Notes under the pieces: model-generated | Seen by the model: the letters and a program-made list of their open reading frames with translations, nothing else | What the model was told of the DNA's origin: nothing | Databases searched by the model: none | Assembly: GCA_050014815.1 (NCBI GenBank) | Contig: JBEKCP010000144.1 | Location: 1 to 10,486, forward strand | DNA: 10,486 nucleotides | Source of the DNA: JBEKCP01 sp050014815 | GTDB lineage: Bacteria; Planctomycetota; Planctomycetia; Pirellulales; Thermoguttaceae | Direction: 5' to 3' | In this document: one piece after another, positions 7,289-10,486 of the stretch | Layout: the number at the start of each line of letters is the position of its first letter | Numbering within the stretch: position 1 is the first letter of the stretch | Translations under genes and position numbers: made by a program

Positions 7289-8449
7289 ATGCGAACCTTG
7301 AAACTGTGCCAGATCGCTCAGATCGCCGACGCGGAACTCACCTTCGGCGACCTGACTGTCTTGGTTGGCGCGCAGGCCACCGGGAAGAGCATTGCCCTGC
7401 AAATGCTAAAGCTGGTGGTCGACCTTGGCCATGTCCAGGAGGACCTTTCGTTGTACGTTGATTGGTCTGGCAGCCTGCCGAAGTTCTTCGAAGCGTATTT
7501 TGGCGAAGGAATGCAGGCCATCTGGCGGGAAGGCCGAAGCCAGGTTGCTTGGGATGGTGCACTAGTCGATATGGCTAAGCTGGTCGGACGTAGGCGAAAG
7601 AAGAAAGACCAGTCGATGTTCCTCATTCCGGCTCAGCGCGTACTTGCCATGCGTGACGGCTGGCCTCGGCCGTTTTCCGACTACTCTCCCGGAGATCCGT
7701 TCTCCGTTCGTGCCTTCAGCGAGCAGTTGCGAGGCCTTGTCGAGAAAGAATTCGGCGGCGCCCCGGAACTCTTCCCCCAGGAGCGCAGGCTAAAGAGCGA
7801 ATTTCGCGACCTTCTCCAGCGGCATGTGTTCGGCGAGTTCCATTTGAAAGTGGACAAGGTGCGGCAGAAACGGCTCGTATTGGGTGCCGATGCCGACCCG
7901 CTGCCTTATATGGTCTGGTCGGCCGGCCAGCGCGAGTTCGTTCCGCTCTTGCTTGGCCTGTACTGGTTGATGCCGCCGACCAAGGTTGCGCGGCGCGGCG
8001 ATATCGAATGGGTTGTGATCGAGGAATTGGAGATGGGGTTGCATCCTCGGGCGATCTCCGTCGTTATGTTGATGGTCTTTGCACTGATGAAGCGTGGCTA
8101 TCGAGTCTGTCTTTCCACCCATTCTCCCCAGGTGCTCGAAGCTGTCTGGGCGCTCGAGCACCTGAGGGAAAATGGCGCGTCGCCGGCGGAGTTGCTTGCG
8201 GCGTTTGGCGTGCCTGACGAACTCTGTACACAGGCTATGCGGAATGTTGCGAAAGCGGTGATGGAAAAGAAGGTCAAGGTGTTCTACTTCGATCGCGAGA
8301 CCGGTACGACACGCGACATCTCCGATCTGGACCCAGATCAGGAGGAGGCTGGCAGAGCGGGCTGGGGTGGACTGACGGAGTTCAGCGGACGCGTCAACGC
8401 GGCCGTGGCCCACGCCGTGGCGAACGGGGACGCGGAGGGGCAATCGTGA
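7289..8449 (+). CDS. AAA/ABC-type ATPase (AAA_21-like), first gene of a two-gene cassette
   Basis: Encodes 386 residues of a soluble ATP-binding protein of the SMC/ABC-like class. Walker A is GAQATGKS (27-34, K33). A signature-like SAGQRE occurs at 211-216, a Walker B variant VVIEELEMGLHP at 242-253, and a switch histidine in STHSPQ (H278). The Walker B carries E245-E246 where D-E is usual, and its proline is absent. The roughly 175 residues between Walker A and the signature contain a LIPAQRV segment and a helical region, the layout of AAA_21/OLD-type ATPases without the long SMC coiled coil. The C-terminus ends with WGGLTEFSGRV. The stop overlaps the start of the next gene by 4 nt, indicating translational coupling. 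Sampled lines are less GC-rich than neighbours (7441-7500 is 50% G+C; 5341-5400 is about 72%), suggesting transfer. A role as motor or sensor for the partner protein is inferred; a defence function is possible but unproven. Confidence 0.85.
   Translation: MRTLKLCQIAQIADAELTFGDLTVLVGAQATGKSIALQMLKLVVDLGHVQEDLSLYVDWSGSLPKFFEAYFGEGMQAIWREGRSQVAWDGALVDMAKLVGRRRKKKDQSMFLIPAQRVLAMRDGWPRPFSDYSPGDPFSVRAFSEQLRGLVEKEFGGAPELFPQERRLKSEFRDLLQRHVFGEFHLKVDKVRQKRLVLGADADPLPYMVWSAGQREFVPLLLGLYWLMPPTKVARRGDIEWVVIEELEMGLHPRAISVVMLMVFALMKRGYRVCLSTHSPQVLEAVWALEHLRENGASPAELLAAFGVPDELCTQAMRNVAKAVMEKKVKVFYFDRETGTTRDISDLDPDQEEAGRAGWGGLTEFSGRVNAAVAHAVANGDAEGQS
8434..8440 (+). promoter_or_regulatory. Shine-Dalgarno for the GTG start at 8446
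   Basis: GGAGGGG inside the end of the ATPase gene lies 5 nt before GTG 8446. The GTGA overlap (8446-8449) ends one gene and starts the next, supporting coupled translation. Confidence 0.7.
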
Positions 8450-8919
8450 CGTTCAAGAAAGCTGTCGAGGGAACGCCCGATCTCATGGGCACCTGGTGTG
8501 CCGGGCTACAAGCTCTTTCGCGGGCAGACAAAGCCCACGTCACGGCCGAAGATACCCGTCGCCTCACGGGCAGCGTCAATGTCGACCTTACGCTGAAGGC
8601 AAAGCTCCCGAAAGAGCCGCGATGGGATTACGCCATTGGCCACCTCCCGACGAACCTCACACACGAAATGGTCTACTGGGTCGAGATCCATCCGGCCAAC
8701 GACCGCGGGGTCGCGGAAGTCCTGAAGAAGCTGACTTGGCTGAAGCAGTGGTTGCGGGATTTCGCTCCGTTGCTCCGCGCGATGCCGCGGGCGTTCGTTT
8801 GGGTGTCCAGCGGCATGACGTCTTTCACGCCGTCGTCCCCGCAGCAGAAACAATTCGCATTGCTCGGGCTGCAACACAAAGGGCGAGTGCTGAGGATTGC
8901 GAGCCAAACGACCGGTTAG
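8446..8919 (+). CDS. Uncharacterised small protein, partner of the ATPase
   Basis: Encodes 157 residues; I do not recognise a named domain. The N-terminal 35 residues are helical and polar (VEGTPDLMGTWCAGLQALSR). A central alpha/beta stretch follows: TGSVNVDL (41-48, D47), PRWDYAIGH (58-66, D61), MVYWVEIHPA (75-84, E80, H82), then a helix EVLKKLTWLKQWLR (91-104), a strand AFVWVSSG (116-123), and a C-terminal LLGLQHKGRVLRIAS. Acidic residues at the ends of predicted strands, D61 and E80-x-H82, loosely recall the D...E-x-K arrangement of PD-(D/E)XK nucleases, with His in place of Lys; this is a guess, not a domain match. There is no signal peptide or membrane segment. Its translation is coupled to the ATPase, so the two products probably form one complex or system. 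LOG follows after 14 nt. Confidence 0.75.
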   Translation: MTFKKAVEGTPDLMGTWCAGLQALSRADKAHVTAEDTRRLTGSVNVDLTLKAKLPKEPRWDYAIGHLPTNLTHEMVYWVEIHPANDRGVAEVLKKLTWLKQWLRDFAPLLRAMPRAFVWVSSGMTSFTPSSPQQKQFALLGLQHKGRVLRIASQTTG

Positions 8920-8933
8920 GAAACACACTGCCC

Positions 8934-9773
8934 ATGCCCGACCCCAGCCTCCAGAAACAATTGCTCGATATCGTCGAGTCCCCCAGCTATCGCCTGGCGT
9001 ACAGGGACGTCGAGTTCCTGACCAGTCCCGGCATGCGGCCGCAGCGGGTGCAACTGGAGTTCCTCAAGCCGGAGTTGACGTTTCAGCATGAGCAGATCCA
9101 GTCGACGGTCGTGGTGTTCGGGAGCACGCGGATCGTCGAGCGCACGGAGGCCGAGCGCCGCCTCGCCGAGGCCCGGCGCCACCTGGCCGAGGCCCCGAAC
9201 GATCCTGCCCGGTGCCGGGCCGTTTCCCAGGCCGAGCGGCTCCTGGCGCGAAGCCGCTACTACGACATCGCCCGGCGGTTCGCCCGGCTCGTGGCCGAAA
9301 ACGGCTCCGCCAACGGCGCCGCCCCGTACGTGGTGATGACCGGCGGCGGGCCAGGCATCATGGAGGCCGCCAATCGTGGGGCCTTCGAGGCGGGCGCCAA
9401 GTCCGTCGGACTCAACATCCGCCTCCCCCTGGAGCAGAAGCCCAACCCCTACATCACCCCCGGACTCTGCTTCCAGTTCCATTATTTCGCCATCCGAAAG
9501 TTCCATTTCCTGCTGCGCGCGATGGCGCTGGTGGTCCTGCCGGGCGGATTCGGCACCCTCGACGAGTTATTCGAGGTACTCACGCTCCGGCAGACCGGCC
9601 GCATGCAGCACATCCCGGTCATCCTCATCGGCAGCGAGTTCTGGGAGAAGGCCGTCAACTTCCGGTTCCTGGCCGACGAGGGCACGATCAGCGACCTCGA
9701 CCTCGAACTGTTCCGGATCGTCGAGACGGCCGAAGAGGCCTGGGAGATCATCCGGAAGTTCCATCACCTGTGA
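8934..9773 (+). CDS. LOG family / TIGR00730-like Rossmann-fold nucleotide-binding protein
   Basis: Encodes 279 residues. The family (formerly mis-called lysine decarboxylases) includes phosphoribohydrolases that release a base from nucleoside 5'-monophosphates, as in cytokinin activation. The Rossmann core begins with VVVFGSTRI (59-67), continues with MTGGGPGIMEAANRGA (from about 135) and ends with the diagnostic PGGFGTLDELFE (203-214), where E211 is the expected catalytic acid. An Arg/Ala/Glu-rich helix pair at about 70-125 lies between the first strand and the GGGPG loop, as in the longer bacterial members. The N-terminal 58 residues are outside the core. ATG 8934 has only a distant AGGA upstream; no better start is seen. 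Its high GC resembles the chromosomal genes here rather than the preceding cassette, which argues for a resident gene. The true substrate is unknown, and a link to the ATPase pair rests only on the 14-nt spacing. Confidence 0.9.
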   Translation: MPDPSLQKQLLDIVESPSYRLAYRDVEFLTSPGMRPQRVQLEFLKPELTFQHEQIQSTVVVFGSTRIVERTEAERRLAEARRHLAEAPNDPARCRAVSQAERLLARSRYYDIARRFARLVAENGSANGAAPYVVMTGGGPGIMEAANRGAFEAGAKSVGLNIRLPLEQKPNPYITPGLCFQFHYFAIRKFHFLLRAMALVVLPGGFGTLDELFEVLTLRQTGRMQHIPVILIGSEFWEKAVNFRFLADEGTISDLDLELFRIVETAEEAWEIIRKFHHL

Positions 9774-9782
9774 GCCGGGCGG

Positions 9783-9804
9783 AAAAAAACGGCTGCCGTG
9801 GCAG
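9783..9804 (-). terminator. Possible terminator for the minus-strand PATR gene
   Basis: Read on the minus strand, a 5-bp palindrome CTGCC-AC-GGCAG (9804-9793) is followed by CCG and seven T (9789-9783), like an intrinsic terminator. The 2-nt loop is tight, but the same bases also pair over 14 bp with 9899-9912, giving a longer stem. It lies about 190 nt past the PATR stop. On the plus strand no T-run follows LOG. Confidence 0.4.
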
Positions 9805-9912
9805 GACCAAGCTCGGGAAAGCACAAGTGCCAAGTCAAATAGCGTAAGGGTCGGTTTGGCACGGAGAGAGGCTCCTCATGAGGCCTTCCCGTCGTCTGCC
9901 TGCCACGGCAGC
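9792..9912. repeat. 121-bp nested inverted-repeat element between LOG and the PATR gene
   Basis: Outer arms are perfect 14-bp inverted repeats, GCTGCCGTGGCAGG (9792-9805) and 9899-9912; each arm is itself a near-palindrome. Inside are GTGCCAA (9827-9833) with TTGGCAC (9856-9862) and the palindrome CCTCATGAGG (9874-9883). No coding frame looks real. It could be a MITE/REP-like element or a structured convergent-gene boundary. The remaining parts of the gap 9774-9994 hold the tandem repeat described separately and nothing else I can name. Confidence 0.6.
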
Positions 9913-9918
9913 GTGTTC

Positions 9919-9953
9919 GATTTTGGATTTTGGATTTGCGATTTTGGATTTGT
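9919..9953. repeat. Tandem 7-bp repeat, five copies of GATTTTG-like unit
   Basis: Five consecutive heptamers: GATTTTG, GATTTTG, GATTTGC, GATTTTG, GATTTGT. They form an AT-rich island in a GC-rich window. More degenerate GATTTGG and GATTC units follow to about 9985. Similar short GATTTT-type repeats occur in intergenic regions of many genomes; their function is unknown. Confidence 0.7.
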
Positions 9954-9994
9954 TTGAAGTTTGGTGCTTCGGATTTGGCGATTCTCCCCCGCCC

Positions 9995-10486
9995 CTAAAT
10001 CCCCTTTTTCCGCCTTAGCGCCATGCCGCAGGCGGCCGCGGCGGCCAGGAGCGCGAGCGTACCGGGCTCCGGCACCGCGTGGATGCCGTCGGCGGCGACC
10101 CCTTGCGGGGCCAAGGTTCCCGCCGAGGGCGAGCCGCCCAGCGGGATCGCGCTGCCGTTGAGCGTCGAATCGCCCAGCTCCACCGAGCCGCTGGCCCCGA
10201 TCGTCAAAATCGAGCCGCTGGGCAGGGCCGCGCTGCGGTTGATCACCAGGAGGCCGTCGCTCACCGTCGTGCCGCCCGAGTAGCTGTTGGTGCCCGAGAG
10301 GGTCAGCGTGCCCGTGCCGGCCTTGGCCAGGCTCACCGTGCCCGCCGTATTCTTGATCGCGCCGCTGAAGGTGCTGGTGGCATTGTTGTTGCCGACGGTC
10401 AAAATGTAGCTGCCGGCGACGGAGTTGTCGATCGTGCCGCTGCCCCCGAGCCCGTTGATCGAGGCGTTGTGGCCGTTGAGCGAGAG
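9995..10486 (-). CDS. PATR-repeat protein with PEP-CTERM anchor, C-terminal part (runs off right edge)
   Basis: The last 163 codons of a minus-strand gene; the frame stays open to the window edge, so the TTG at 10402 is not a start. Visible residues 28-82 hold an autotransporter-associated beta-strand repeat (PATR, TIGR02601): SGAI at 41-44, KAGTGTLTLSG at 55-65 and YSGGTTV at 69-75. A GSSxE-like strand (GASGSVELGDSTLNG) follows. The C-terminus is a PEP-CTERM sorting signal: VPEP at 138-141, a hydrophobic stretch 143-157, and RRKK at 158-161 before the stop. Such signals direct exported proteins to the exosortase/EPS pathway. The protein is thus probably a large, repetitive, exported beta-helical surface protein. 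It has no outer-membrane autotransporter barrel at its C-terminus. It is convergent with LOG, 221 bp away. The N-terminus, signal peptide and repeat number are unseen. Confidence 0.9.
   Translation of the reverse strand, partial: LSLNGHNASINGLGGSGTIDNSVAGSYILTVGNNNATSTFSGAIKNTAGTVSLAKAGTGTLTLSGTNSYSGGTTVSDGLLVINRSAALPSGSILTIGASGSVELGDSTLNGSAIPLGGSPSAGTLAPQGVAADGIHAVPEPGTLALLAAAAACGMALRRKKGI

Noticed and set aside
9919..9953. Heptamer array as a CRISPR
   Set aside because: Units are contiguous 7-mers with no spacers and there are no cas genes.

Overview
The window is GC-rich and most likely comes from a planctomycete (Planctomycetota, possibly Pirellulales-like). Three things point there: a serine/threonine kinase with the N-terminal extension typical of planctomycete kinases, a protein with autotransporter-associated beta-strand (PATR) repeats ending in a PEP-CTERM sorting signal, and a secreted parallel beta-helix protein paired with a sugar porter. 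The assignment rests on family knowledge; no marker gene is present.

Layout: (1) 1-322, minus: 5' part of a serine/threonine kinase gene leaving the left edge. (2) 543-4149, plus: probable two-gene carbohydrate operon, an exported right-handed beta-helix protein (GH141/GH120-like candidate) followed 10 nt later by a 12-TM sugar porter. (3) 4150-4402: intergenic DNA with a 102-bp nested inverted repeat and a possible promoter. (4) 4403-6250, plus: a long UbiD-family decarboxylase closed by an intrinsic terminator at 6305-6330. (5) 6352-7248, plus: a prepilin-peptidase-like membrane protein that keeps the four-cysteine domain but lacks both aspartates expected at the protease active site. (6) 7289-8919, plus: two overlapping genes of visibly lower GC, an AAA/ABC-type ATPase and a small uncharacterised protein, each behind a strong Shine-Dalgarno sequence. 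(7) 8934-9773, plus: a LOG-family (TIGR00730-like) nucleotide-binding protein. (8) 9774-9994: intergenic DNA with nested inverted repeats and a 7-bp tandem repeat. (9) 9995-10486, minus: 3' end of a PATR/PEP-CTERM surface protein running off the right edge.

Working together: the beta-helix protein and the porter form a plausible cleave-and-import pair for a plant or algal glycan. UbiD probably serves menaquinone synthesis (futalosine branch) or a related aromatic decarboxylation. The PEP-CTERM/PATR protein is a surface or exported protein. The best candidate for an undescribed system is the ATPase plus small-protein pair at 7289-8919. It has the look of a mobile accessory or defence-type cassette set among core-like genes, but nothing in the sequence proves that role.
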